64,000 nucleotides of DNA from Bolinopsis microptera (lineage: Eukaryota; Ctenophora; Tentaculata; Lobata; Bolinopsidae): the NCBI RefSeq assembly GCF_026151205.1, contig NC_087079.1:2327730-2391729 (forward strand). The letters are read 5' to 3'. Every line of letters starts with the position of its first letter. The stretch's first letter is position 1. A program made the translations under genes and the position numbers. The notes under the pieces were generated by a model, which worked only from the letters and a program-made list of their open reading frames with translations, was not told the origin of the DNA and did not search any database. Shown one piece after another: positions 23,779-35,721 of the stretch.

Positions 23779-24102
23779 TAGTGGTCGCTAAGCACCGTGC
23801 TGAGTCTATGGTAGTGGTCGCTAAGCACCGTACTGAGTCTATGGTAGTGGTCGCTAAGCACCGTACTGAGTCTATGGTAGTGGTCGCTAAGCACCGTACT
23901 CAGTCTATGGTAGTGGTCGCTAAGTACCGTACTGAGTCTATGGTAGTGGTCGCTAAGCACCGTACTGAGTCTGTGGTAGTGGTCGCTAAGCACCGTGTTG
24001 AGTCTATGGTAGTGGTCGCTAAGCACAGTACTGAGTCTATGGTAGTGGTCGCTAAGCACCGTACTGAGTCTATGGTAGTGGTCGCTAAGCACCGTACTGA
24101 CT
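23779..24102. repeat. 33-bp minisatellite, right part
   Basis: About 10 further units of the 33-bp repeat, resuming in register after the foldback element. The order of variant units (GCTGAG, ACTGAG, ACTGAG, ACTCAG, then a TAC unit) is the order seen in the blocks at about 20420-20560 and 21120-21260. The array ends near ACCGTACTGACTG. Confidence 0.95.
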
Positions 24103-24150
24103 GAAATAGAGTATGTCTGGGAGTGGGATGATCTGACCGCTGCGCTGAGT

Positions 24151-24238
24151 GCGCAATATTTGCGCAATATCTGCGCAATATCTGCACAATATTTGCGCAA
24201 TATCAGCACAATATCTGTGCGATATCTGCGCAATATCT
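24151..24238. repeat. 11-bp minisatellite (GCGCAATATCT)
   Basis: Eight units of GCGCAATATCT with single-base changes (GCAC, GTGC, ATTT, ATCA). It lies about 50 bp beyond the end of the 33-bp array. Confidence 0.9.
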
Positions 24239-25803
24239 GAGTATATTCAGAATTGATCACAAACATGACCGGTAACCGGAGACTAGTAGAATAGTAAATA
24301 CCATAACTCATATCTGTCTATGTCATAATCCCGGTATCTCTTGGTATTGCAAATCCTAAATTTCAGCTCCAAATTTCTTCAGACTGGAGCTTTCTATAAC
24401 AGGCGCTGACAGCCCTTACGACGCTTTATTACGACGCGAGTAACCATGACAACAAGACAGCCCTTAGGACGCGACTAACTAGAACGGAAACAACGAGACG
24501 ATCGAGACAATCCAGCAATCCTGTTAACTGAATCACCGTCACCGTATTAGAACAGCCAACTAGTAACCCACCAAATATTTGGTGGAAATGGTGGCCTGGT
24601 GTAGAGGTATAGAAGTAAAATTAGTATAGTTCTAGTAAGTATAGGGTTTCAGGAGTCAAACGGAACTGTCAAGATGTTTCAAGAGGAAACGTAAACTTAG
24701 GGCAATCGAGATTTTTAGAGCATCAACTTGAAATTTACAGTATTTGAAGGGGATCTGTACTGTACTACTGTCTGCGTTAATTAAGATTATTGTCGAATCT
24801 TCGTTCGAATTAAAGAATTAAGGTTGAGAAAGGTGCTATTAGATATTGAGGTGTGATTACGACTGTTAATAGTATCATTACGATGATCGCACGACCATGA
24901 AGTAACAACACCCCAAGGTAGTATTAACAATTTTAGTTCAATAATCAAACCAACAACTTTAACGGACGAGTCTGATTAATGAAAATAACACAACAAAACA
25001 GTAGTTGTATAATAGTATAATATATAATAGTAGTATATAATACTATAATAGTAGTATATAATACTACAATAGTATAATATAAAATATCTGTGCGATGATC
25101 ACCAAAACAATTTAAATTTGGGTAAAAGAATTAAATGCAAAGTTTCAAAAAAAAGATCTTTGAGCACATTTGTCAGAAAAGTAGAAATGTAGCAGTGTTA
25201 TCTTAATGTCCCCCCCCCCCCCCCCCACACCTTAATGGCTGTAAATGACAAATTGATCAAAGAGAGATGCAAGTACTTACTAGTTACTATTTCTTACTTG
25301 TACTTGTAACGGTCTCCTCAATCATTAGAGTAACCGGCCTCTGGTATCTGTTGTCTGGCCAATGTCCTCTACTCTTTCCTATCTCCAGCTGAAATTATAA
25401 TGTCTCTGATGTTGGTGCTGGTCCTTGATCCAGTAGCGGTTTTGTAGTCCTCTTTGACACAATCGAGCCAAAACTTTCGAGGTTTTACCAAAGAGAGATG
25501 CAATTACAAGCAGTGAACATTACAACGTGTTACTTGTGAATAGTAGACATTATCGTTAAGGATGAAAGGGTCTAACCTTCAACTCTGTAAAGCACACTGT
25601 CACAGTGATATATTTCGGTATTATATCAATATTCATCCGGTATACTTTACACCTAACTTATTCAACCAAACTTATATTACAACCGAATCTTTGAAAAGGA
25701 CGCGTTATAAAGCAATCTAAAATATCAAATAAGGTATAGTAGGCCAGGAATAAAAGACTAATATCATCTGTGTGATTGAGACAAATTTGTCTGTCATTCA
25801 CAC

Positions 25804-25951
25804 TGCAGATTACATAGCTCTGAAATTAATTGGGTTTTCAGCCAGATAGCGAAATTTGTACGATCGATTCTTCTCATTAATAATTTTTTTGAATAACAGT
25901 ATTTGTTCGAACAATACGATTTTCACCGGTGAGTGGTTTTACAGGAACAGG
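25804..25951. repeat. Duplicated block, copy 1 (copy 2 at 28079-28225)
   Basis: Both copies start TGCAGATT(A/G)CATAGCTC and end GTGAGTGGTTTTA, in the same orientation, with modest divergence including a small indel near the centre. No coding content is recognised. Confidence 0.85.
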
Positions 25952-27656
25952 TAATCTCCTGATTGAGTAGGAAATAATGTTCAGAATCGTAGCATTAAGA
26001 GGCATGGAAAATGGTTTTAAAGACCCTAGAGCTTATTTGTGGAAAAAAACCCATACAGACTCAAAGAGCTTGATTTCTCCTCGAGCATATCCTCAAATGG
26101 CAATATCTTGTAAAGGATAAGTTCAACATTGAAATGAAATGAGGCATTTATATCCCGCTCATATGATTAACCAACAACACAAGGAACGTGGTTAACCATG
26201 CGGCTGACTGTGAGTAATGTCAGCAAATGAGTAAATGTGAACAAAAGTAGAACCAATGAACCAATCATTAATACTGGACTTTTTTTCTTTCTTTTTTTCA
26301 TTAAAAAATATAATAAATTATTATAAATAAATTTTTGTAAAAAAAAGTTTCAAATCAAACATTATAAACTGAAACCAGGCACCCTCCTTGTGAGTATTGA
26401 ATATTGATGGGTCCTTTTTCTTCCTGAACAACCCACGGTCACATTTTCTTGCGTGAACAAAGATATTGCCAAAAGATGTGATGGGAGATGCAAATGCTCA
26501 AAGAAAGATGTAACGTTTATTGTGTCTGGCGAAAGATTTGTTGCAACACCGTCACTGATACACCTACATATAAAAAATCATCAGCGATTAAAAAGACTAA
26601 TTAAGATTAAATTCATGAAGTTCATTTACTGCGACATATTGTGTTAAGGTGTTAATTAAACAGATGCATGGACTGTTTGCCCTCCTGTGAAATGAAAAGC
26701 TTTCTATTGTTGTTGTTTACAACAACAAATTGATTGCTGCAAATTATGAAATGAACTCTCATGTATTGAGTTGCATTGTTTCTATTCATGATTTTACGAA
26801 TTTACGTCCACCTTTTAGGATAGCTAATGTGATCATTCTTTCGAATGACCGACCAAGATACTGCAACTATTTTGAAGATGGGTAACAGTAGTCAGTATAT
26901 AGGCTCTAGAATGACCAATACCATGCTCTTACCACCTTAATTCTATAATTCTCGACATTTTCATGCCCAAGTTAAGCTCATATCTTGTTATTATGGCGGA
27001 AATTTCTACTCGTAAGGGTGCAAAAATAATGTGATGATGCTGAACATTTTAACGATCAAGATGAGCACTCAGCTCCCATAAGAAACCGAAATATCTTACA
27101 AAATTGGTACTCACGATAGCCTAAAAAGGTGTGGCCTAATACCTCAACAACCCAAAGTCTCTATTCCCATAAATGTGACATTTCGGAACATTTACATGCC
27201 CACCTGGAGCTCCTAACTCCAATCAGAAGATCTAGATACTGGATACTGCCGAGTTATTTAGGTTTAGATTAAAGTGCCAAAAAAGGGCGTGGTCGATTGC
27301 GCAAAACTTTCCCACACACAGAAAGTCTAACCAATCCTAATGTGTTTCTGGTGGGTCCCTCGGTGTGTATCAACTCTCAAAGCTCGGGGTGGAAGTTGTA
27401 TAGAAGGGAACCAGATTCATGGCTATAAAGGGAGATAGCACAATTGTTATAAACAAATCAACCACCATAAAATAAAGTATTGTTCGTTAGAGAGAGCCCG
27501 ACTAACAATATCAAATCTGACTTCCTCGCTGCGTAGTTGGTGGGGTGGGTGACTGGAGTCCAGTAACCAATCAGTTTTACTGAATCAGCAATTCTAAATT
27601 TTATGAAATGGCACGACCAAGCTGAGAGTATGCATGTAACTAATACCAATCAATAT

Positions 27657-27730
27657 ATTTTTAGACACTGATTTCGAATCACTCCCATGTCATAAGCTCA
27701 TAAGGTAAAAACGCCACCCTGAGGAGGTCT
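27657..27730. repeat. Duplicated block, copy 1 (copy 2 at 28275-28337)
   Basis: Phrases TTTTTAGACACTGATTTCGA and CACCCTGAGGAG are shared with 28275-28337, with a short extra segment (CTCATAAG) in copy 1. In the downstream locus this block is only ~50 bp from the block at 28079-28225. In the upstream locus the equivalent two blocks are 1.7 kb apart, so one locus has gained an insertion or the other has lost sequence. Confidence 0.75.
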
Positions 27731-29852
27731 CAGCAACAACTGGCTATTTGTAGCCAGGCTATTTGATCGAGAACTACAGTATTTACTAAGCCCCGCATTC
27801 CATAAGTGTGGGTCACAATCTTACAATTACCTAATTATCAAAACCATAGTGTGACGATCTTTCGAGGAAAAGGGAATTTTAAGGAACGGAGTAATTGATC
27901 CTGGAGTGCTAAAAATAGCAATTGGAGGGAATAAAAGATATTTTAATAACGGTAAATTGGTACTCGAAATAGAAGGTCTTTTACCTGGGGGATTGAGATT
28001 AACCTAAACCACACCTTATCTGTTTAGAGAACTTGTGGCAGCGTTATCTCTCAATCTCTGAATGGCAAAGGAGGCCCTTGCAGATTGCATAGCTCTGAAA
28101 TTAACTGGGTTTTCAGCAAGATAGCGAAATTTGTACGACCGATTATTCTCATTAATAATATTGTTTAATAATAGTATTTGTTCGTACACGATACGACGTT
28201 TACAGGTGAGTGGTTTTAGAGGGACAGTTAGATGGTACCATTTTTATCAAAATATCAACCAACATAAAATAAAATTTTTAGACACTGATTTCGAATCACT
28301 CCCATGTCATAAGGTAAAAACACCACCCTGAGGAGATCAGGCCTTCTCTCTTGCCGCCCCCTACGAGAATTTTGTACCCCAAATAGTTTTTCGTGGCAAC
28401 CTGGTTCATGTTGTTGTTATGGTTACTGTTGGGGTATTTTTTGTACACCCGTCTAATATTAATGTTAATCTTGGAGTAGGAACCGACCGGTTCCGGTCCG
28501 GTTTCCAAGAATTTGGCCGGATATTATTTTTTTAATGTTCCTGAATGCATAATTTTGTCTAAATTCTTGCTAAGGGGATCCAGTCAGTGTTCTCAGTTCT
28601 CAGTGAACAGTGAATTCATGGTAGCAATTGTACTCTGTCAGCGAATGTTAAAGACCCGTTCATATAAGATTTTGTGTAACACAAAGAAAAGAGTCAAAGC
28701 AGTTACCCATACCGATGACAAAACAATGATTTATTCATTGCAAGCAGAGGGTTCCTGCTTTATTGTGGTAAGAAAACCAGTTGCTATTTGCTAACTCGCC
28801 TTATACCGAGGATTAAAACATTATGTCATTAAAAAACAATGGACATTATCCTTGGTTACGGTAAGATCTTGTGGGAGCCAGATTTTGGGCTTTACTTCGA
28901 GAACAATCCCTACATTTGTGCTACGCAAATCGCAGTGAATTCTTGAAATGTGCGTTTTGATGCTATTCGTTTCTAGCTCAATCAGTGACCTCTGCAATGC
29001 TCGCACAACACATCAATCAGTCATGACTGCAGCAGAAAATTTGTTGAAATTTGAGATAAGGTATGAACACAGTTAGTCGAACTGTAAACACAGTCTTATT
29101 ATGTCCACATGGCTTTTAATATTAATATTGATAAAAACCCACAATCAAGGATTTATTTTAATTTTCCGGTAATTTCTGGCAGCCTCAAATTTATCCTTCT
29201 TATTACCCAGTTTCGGTCCGGCAAACCGGAAAATAAATTGATATCCGGTCGTTTACGGTCCGGCAGCCAAAACCACAGACCGGTCGGATCCTACGATGGA
29301 GTAATAGAAGAGTTTTTGTACACCCGCGTCTTGTTAGAGTAAATTTAAAATACCATAACATTTATTGGGAAGCAATTTAACAAATAGAGCCTGAAGTTAT
29401 ATTTCAATAATATTGATATCCTCGCTGATTACTATATCAGTATATTGCACTTGATATAACTACCGTTGTCTAGACAAATGAACAGTATATTTTGCAAACA
29501 TCAAGCTATCTGTTTAATTCGGCGGGATTTGATCACTACTGCCTGATTTTCTAGAAGGTTGATTCATAGTTATCCAGATAACATATTTTATTTTACAACT
29601 TGTAACTGTCAATTTTTGGAGGCATCTTATTAAATAAGTTATTTCAAATAAAAACATAAGTACAGAAAAAAATTGGGGCTCATTCCATTTCAAATGAATC
29701 AAAGGACTATGTGTGCCATTATATTTAAATCGCCTGTTTTTTACATAAAGAAAATCATATTTTATTAATAGTTCGGATCTTATTTGAGTTCCCCATATAA
29801 ACAACTTGACAAACCAGGATCATGGTAACTATTATATATATCTGATCGTCTC

Positions 29853-31087
29853 ATGTTAAGACTATTGTTACTATGTTATTATGGTTACTATGGTTACTAT
29901 TGTTACTATGGTTACTATTGTTACTATGGTTACTATTGTTACTATGGTTACTATTGTTACTATGGTTACTATTGTTACTATGGTTACTATTGTTACTATG
30001 GTTACTATTGTTACTATGGTTACTATTGTTACTATTGTTACTATGTTATTATGGTTACTATTGTTACTATGGTTACTATTGTTACTATGTTATTATGTTA
30101 TTATGGTGACTATTGTTATTATGGTTACTATTGTTACTATGGTTACTATTGTTACTATGGTTACTATTGTTACTATGGTTACTATTGTTACTATGGTTAC
30201 TATTGTTACTATGGTTACTATTGTTACTATGGTTACTATTGTTACTATTGTTACTATGTTATTATGGTTACTATTGTTACTATTGTTACTATTGTTACTA
30301 TGTTATTATGGTTACTATTGTTACTATGGTTACTATGGTTACTATGGTTACTATTGTTACTATTGTTACTATGGTTACTATTGTTACTATGGTTACTATT
30401 GTTACTATGGTTACTATTGTTACTATGGTTACTATTGTTACTATGGTTACTATTGTTACTATGGTTACTATTGTTACTATGGTTACTATTGTTACTATGG
30501 TTACTATTGTTACTATTGTTACTATGTTATTATGGTTACTATTGTTACTATTGTTACTATTGTTACTATGTTATTATGGTTACTATTGTTACTATTGTTA
30601 CTATTGTTACTATGTTATTATGGTTACTATTGTTACTATTGTTACTATTGTTACTATGTTATTATGGTTACTATTGTTACTATTGTTACTATTGTTACTA
30701 TGTTATTATGGTTACTATTGTTACTATGGTTACTATTGTTACTATGGTTACTATTGTTACTATGGTTACTATTGTTACTATGGTTACTATTGTTACTATG
30801 GTTACTATTGTTACTATGGTTACTATTGTTACTATGGTTACTATTGTTACTATGGTTACTATTGTTACTATTGTTACTATGTTATTATGGTTACTATTGT
30901 TACTATTGTTACTATTGTTACTATGTTATTATGGTTACTATTGTTACTATTGTTACTATTGTTACTATGTTATTATGGTTACTATTGTTACTATGGTTAC
31001 TATTGTTACTATGGTTACTATTGTTACTATGTTATTATGGTTACTATGGTTACTATGGTTACTATTGTTACTATGTTATTATGGTGA
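29853..31087. repeat. 9-bp minisatellite (GTTACTATG / GTTACTATT)
   Basis: About 135 units, mostly alternating GTTACTATG and GTTACTATT, with blocks of three or four consecutive ATT units and recurring GTTACTATGTTATTATG spacers. The block order itself repeats. All three plus-strand frames stay open for hundreds of codons (up to 574), giving peptides of V/T/M/I, L/W or Y/C/G only; these are not genes. Confidence 0.96.
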
Positions 31088-31234
31088 CGACCTATTCTGG
31101 GCCACTTATTACACATTATACAGAATACTATTGCAAAAGCAGTGACTGGGAAATACAAACACGGTACACCTACCCTATTCGACATGTAACCGCGAGTTCG
31201 ACAAACCCTAAAGTCCATCTCTGTCGAACTAGAG

Positions 31235-34200
31235 GGCACTATCCGTCGCGGAGTAGAGTCCGCGGCGGAGCCGCCGGACTCCGAACGGACTCCGGCGGTG
31301 CTCCGCCAAAATGTATTTACACTGGACTCGAGTACATTTTGGCGGACTCCGAGCGGAGCCGAGCGGACTCCGAGCGGACTTTAAAGTCCGCCGCGGACTC
31401 CGAGCGGCTCCGCGGCGGCTCGGCGGAGTGTCCGCCGCGGACTAAGCCACTAGGCGGACTCCGGTCCGCTGCGGACTCCGGCGGATTGCTTGCCGGACTC
31501 CGCCGGACCTCTCCGCCAGACTTGAATCCGGCGGAGCTTGGCGGAGTCCGCCAGCTCCAACAGAGTCCACTGACTTCCGACCTCCGACTTCCGACCCTCG
31601 GCTAAATTTGTCACGTGACATACAACATAGCCAATAGCATTTTGCGATATTGTGGTCAGATGAAAAGGTCGCTAGTGATAAACCTTAACCATTACCCTCA
31701 CAATGTCAATAGTGTATAACTCTAGTCCTAACTTTGACCCTATAATGTATAAACGTTGACCCTAACCCTCCACCAAACCGTCCGCAGCGAAATATCAATG
31801 TCATTGACTGGTCACGTGACCAAAACAATTTTTGTCATATTATCTCATATAGGGAAGCGTTTTTAGTTTTACCCTACACGTTGCATGTGGCGTCTTTCGG
31901 CCGGATCCCAGCAAGCAAAAATACGTCGACCATCACAGGACGACGCCAGCCAGCACTCTCTACGCTCTTCGAGCTCCGATCGTCCTGTGACGAAGTAAGG
32001 ACGAAGCCTGAGGTCCTCAGGTAACATCGACCACCGATTGAAAATTCAAAGATTTTTTGACATAAAGGTCAAATGTAAAACTAAAATCTTGATGTTGATT
32101 GATTGACGACGTCAATTTTTGAGCACAGCGCGAGCGCAAGCGGAAAAGGACCGCGTAGCTAGTCAAGATGTTGATAAATATTTGGCTTGTGGCGCGATGT
32201 GTTGCTCTAAGTATAGCCCTCTCGCTTGCAGTAGCGTGCGACCGCCGGAAATGACTTGTGGAACAAGCGCGCCCGCAGCGGCGCAAAAGCACCTGGTTAG
32301 CTAGATGAACGCGATGTGCCTTGCATTGTAGGATGAAATCCTACTAGCTGACGCCACTCGCAGCTGTGATGTTCGCTGTACGTCAGCGATCGAAATTTAT
32401 ACGCGTATCACCCGTTAAGATGTGCCACCCGACCTGCCACGCAATTATTCTCGTTGCTCGTCGCACGTCGACGAACAACGAAGCTCGTTGCGACGCGCAA
32501 TGAGCTGCCAGGCTAGGACATCGTCCTGGTTCAACAAATTTTGGCGAGCGCGAGCGATTTTCTCCAAAAATTTAATGAGGGCGCCGACTTCCACTCTGGC
32601 TAGGTTTCTTCTTATAGGGGGTGCACGATAAAAATAAAGTTGCTTGGATTTAAAAAAATTTTGTACCACTGTTTTCTAGAGACTGTGAGAATTTTCACAA
32701 TACCAAATTTGTTATACTAGGAGGTGCACCATAAAAATAAACTTGCTCGGATTTTAAAAATTTTTGTACCATTGTTTTCTAGAGACTGTGAGAATTTTCA
32801 CAATACCAAATTTGTCATACCTTTTTGGAAAGATCAGTGAGTTTTGCCTAGGTGCCATATTTGATGGTGCGCGGCTTTTGGAGCAAAATTAGCTGTAAAA
32901 GTCGCGTAATTTGACCAAATTTGACCAAATTCGTTGATTTTTGTCGTATTATTTGGATATATCTTCAGTTCCTTGAATGAGATCATTCTGAAAATTGGTG
33001 ACGATCTTCCAATAGGGCTTTTACAACTGTCCGAAAAATTTGGTGGATATCGGAGTTAATATAGTGATCAAAATAGGGCAAAATACGCTGCTTTTAGCTG
33101 TAACATAATGTTTGATGGTTGGATATGCTTTAAACTTTTCGGACACATTTCTTGTAAGTCTATGAGTAAGCTTACCAATTTTTGTTGCAATCAGAGGTCG
33201 GGAAGAATACTTAATATCTATTTGTTTGAAGAAAATTGTGCTGGCCGAAATAAGCGCTAAAAAACCATCCCACAGTCGGCACGCGCGGCTCACTGTCGAT
33301 GGCGCACTACCTAGTTATACCTTTTTGGAAAGATCAGTGAGTTTCGCCTAGGTGCCATATTTGATGGTGCGCGGCTTTTGGAGCAAAAGTAGCTGTAAAA
33401 GTCGCGTAATTTGACCAAATTCGTCCAAATTTGACCATTTTTGTCGTATTATTCGGATTTATCTTCAGTTCCTTAAATGAGATCATTCTGGAAATTGGCG
33501 ACGATGTTGTTAATAGAATGTTGTTAATAGAGATTAGGCGGAATGACAGGCTGAGCGCGGCCCAGTGACTGCAAGCGAGAGGGCTATAGTTAGACTTAGA
33601 GCAACACATCGCGCCACAAGCCAAATATTTATCAACATCTTGACTAGCTACGCGGTCCTTTTCCGCATGCGCTCGCGCTGTGCTCAAAATTGACGTCGCG
33701 TCGTCAATCAATTAACATCAAGATTTTAGTTTTACATTTGACCTTTATGTCAAAAAATCTCTGAATTTTCAATCGGTGGTCGATGTTACCTGAGGACCTC
33801 AGGCTTCGTCCTTACTTCGTCACAGGACGATCGGAGCTCGAAGAGCGTAGAGAGTGCTGGCGTCGTCCTGTGATGGTCGACGTATTTTTGCTTGCTGGGA
33901 TCCGGCCGAATGACGCCACATGCAACGTGTAGGGTAAAACTAAAAACGCTTCCCTATAATTATATGAGATAATATGACAAAAATTGTTTTGGTCACGTGA
34001 CCAGTCAATGACATTGATATTTCGCTGCTGGCGGTTTGGTGGAGGGTTAGGGTCAACGTTTATACATTATAGGGTCAAAGTTAGGACTAGAGTTGTACAC
34101 TATTGACATTGTGAGGGTAATGGTTAAGGTTTATCACTAGCGACCTTTTCATCTGACCACAATATCGCAAAATGCTATTGGCTATGTTGTATGTCACGTG

Positions 34201-34549
34201 ACAAATTTAGCCGAGGGTCGGAAGTCGGAAGTTGGAAGTCAGCGGACTCCGAGCGGAGTCCAATCTCCGCCGGACTCCGCCGGATTCAAGTCTGGCGAAG
34301 AGGTCCGGCGGAGTCCGCCAAGCACTCCGCCGGAGTCCGCGGCGGACCGGAGTCCGCCTAGTGGCTTAGTCCGCGGCGGACACTCCGCCGAGCCGCCGCG
34401 GAGCCGCTCGGAGTCCGCGGCGGACTTTAAAGTCCGCTCGGAGTCCGCTCGGCTCCGCTCGGCTCCGCTCGGAGTCCGCCAAAATGTACTCGAGTCCGCT
34501 CGGAGTCCGGCGGCTCCGCCGCGGACTCTACTCCGCGACGGATAGTGCC
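31235..34549. mobile_element. 3.3-kb foldback transposon with GC-rich ends
   Basis: The ends are exact inverted copies beginning GGCACTATCCGTCGCGGAGT. The octamer AACTAGAG flanks both sides (31227-31234 and 34550-34557), an 8-bp target-site duplication. Arms run 31235 to about 32235 and about 33567 to 34549 and are near-identical. The outer ~350 bp of each arm is packed with CGGACTCCG/CGGAGTCCG phrases, far more GC-rich than the surroundings. Each arm carries two GTCACGTGAC palindromes. The centre (~1.3 kb) is unrelated to the arms and contains internal duplications. No transposase frame is present; open frames inside are short and without motifs. It is a non-autonomous element, hAT-like by duplication length, with the superfamily uncertain. 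Confidence 0.92.
32615..33500. repeat. Internal duplications in the centre of the second foldback element
   Basis: Two patterns. First, a ~115-bp tandem pair (about 32617-32705 and 32722-32818), each with TTCTAGAGACTGTGAGAATT and CACAATACCAAATTTGT. Second, a direct pair about 495 bp apart, each with CTTTTTGGAAAGATCAGTGA and GGTGCGCGGCTTTTGGAGC (from about 32820 and about 33318). This centre is not part of the inverted arms. Confidence 0.85.
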
Positions 34550-34557
34550 AACTAGAG

Positions 34558-35721
34558 TACGCTACCTGAACTTTAGTTCGACACCTATACCGAATTTCGA
34601 AAGGGGTGATTTCTGGCGAACTTTAGTCGTCGAACTATAACATGTATAAGCTAATACGTGAATCACACGATCACATATGGCTTGATATGATGTTGAAGAG
34701 AATTGAAGCTTGTACTTTTGGGTCAAAAATCTATTATTGGAATGGCCTTTGACAACGTATCTGCTATAAAGTAGAGTAAATTTTGCCCGTAATACCGGTC
34801 GCTAGGCAGTAGGCATACTCATTAACTCAACTTACTCAAAATTGACTGAATTATCTAGTAATCGAGTATTTTCAGAGAGATGTCCCTCGAACCGAACAAT
34901 TACTAAAATGATCAGTTACGAGAAAAATAATGAAGTCAGTAGAAACAAACTGGAATTACTTGTGTTGAATCTATGACTATTATAAGTACGGTTTCAAAAT
35001 GTTTATTAATAGCGTATAATATAAGCGTCCCACTCACATATCAGGGAGAATAAAATTATGAATTAGAGAAAGAAGTGATACAATTACGACATCAATCATC
35101 CCTAAAAGCGGACTAATTGACAGAACGAATTGATGGTAATGTAACTAGGCATTCAAGAATAACATAAACATTCTGGTAGTGAGTTCACCACGCACGCAAA
35201 CAAGGAGAGCGATAATGGCAGAGATAATGTTGATATAAAGGACAGCGATACGGAATAATCAGCCGTGTGCGCGGCTTATCTAACACGTGCATATACATCG
35301 TTACACTTGAAGTGTTGACTGATGAATCGTAATGATATGAGTGTGATTCTTTTCGTTTTTTAATATTTACCGTTGACACTTGACTTCTCTGTTGTTTCCA
35401 CTCATGTATTCGTAGTGGGCTTGTATTTAGCTTCTCCGCTTTAGCTAGACAGATTGAGGCCTCCGTCAATATACCATATTACTATGACCGACAGGCAACA
35501 ACTAAATTAAAGCTAAATTAACCGTATTACTCCAGTAGCAGGGAGGGGTTGAGTGTGCACTTCACTCCTCGCTACTGGAGTATATTAAGATCTTTTATCA
35601 ACTTTGACCCACGTGTGCAGCGTAAAGTGAAATATAGCAATCTTACGGCCTAATTAATTTTTGGTACTCTCAACTCTGGTTTTCCTTAACCTTCAAACCT
35701 TAACGTATGCTCGAGAATTTG
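34558..35721. other. Non-coding spacer with small hairpin
   Basis: No gene is supported. A hairpin with arms ACTCCAGTAGC and GCTACTGGAGT lies at 35529-35581. Confidence 0.45.

Larger units (their letters stand above)
24239..29852. other. Gene-poor region
   Basis: No gene can be supported over 5.6 kb. It contains an AT-rich low-complexity stretch at about 25010-25085 (TAGTATAATA-type), a run of 17 C at 25210-25226, and two short duplicated blocks listed separately. A tentative exon at about 28600-28768 ends in a donor GTG|GTAAGAAA, but its protein is not recognised and no partner exon could be argued. GGTCCGG/CCGGT-rich phrases at 28488-28510 and 29213-29285 look like traces of another repeat. 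Confidence 0.4.

Noticed and set aside
18430-24102. CRISPR-like array
   Set aside because: Units are directly adjacent without spacers, and the setting is eukaryotic. The same holds for all other tandem arrays in the window.
24585-24660. tRNA gene (A-box-like GGTGGCCTGGTGTAGAGG)
   Set aside because: No B-box of the GGTTCRANTCC type at the right distance and no cloverleaf could be drawn.
26453-26647. Small Cys/Lys-rich protein (CDGRCKCSKK)
   Set aside because: Only 64 codons, with no recognised family, splice signals or conservation evidence.
28513-28794. Possible exon of a host gene ending in donor GTG|GTAAGAAA
   Set aside because: The protein is not recognised, several AG acceptors are equally possible and no neighbouring exon keeps the frame. 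A chance donor is as likely.
29853-31605. Hydrophobic 430-574 residue proteins (VTMVTI / LLLLW repeats)
   Set aside because: Translation of a 9-bp repeat in three frames; the longest one simply runs on into the GC-rich end of the foldback element.
34198-34545. Ser/Pro/Arg-rich 115-residue protein
   Set aside because: It lies in the GC-rich inverted end of the foldback element and is a translation of the CGGAGTCCG phrases.
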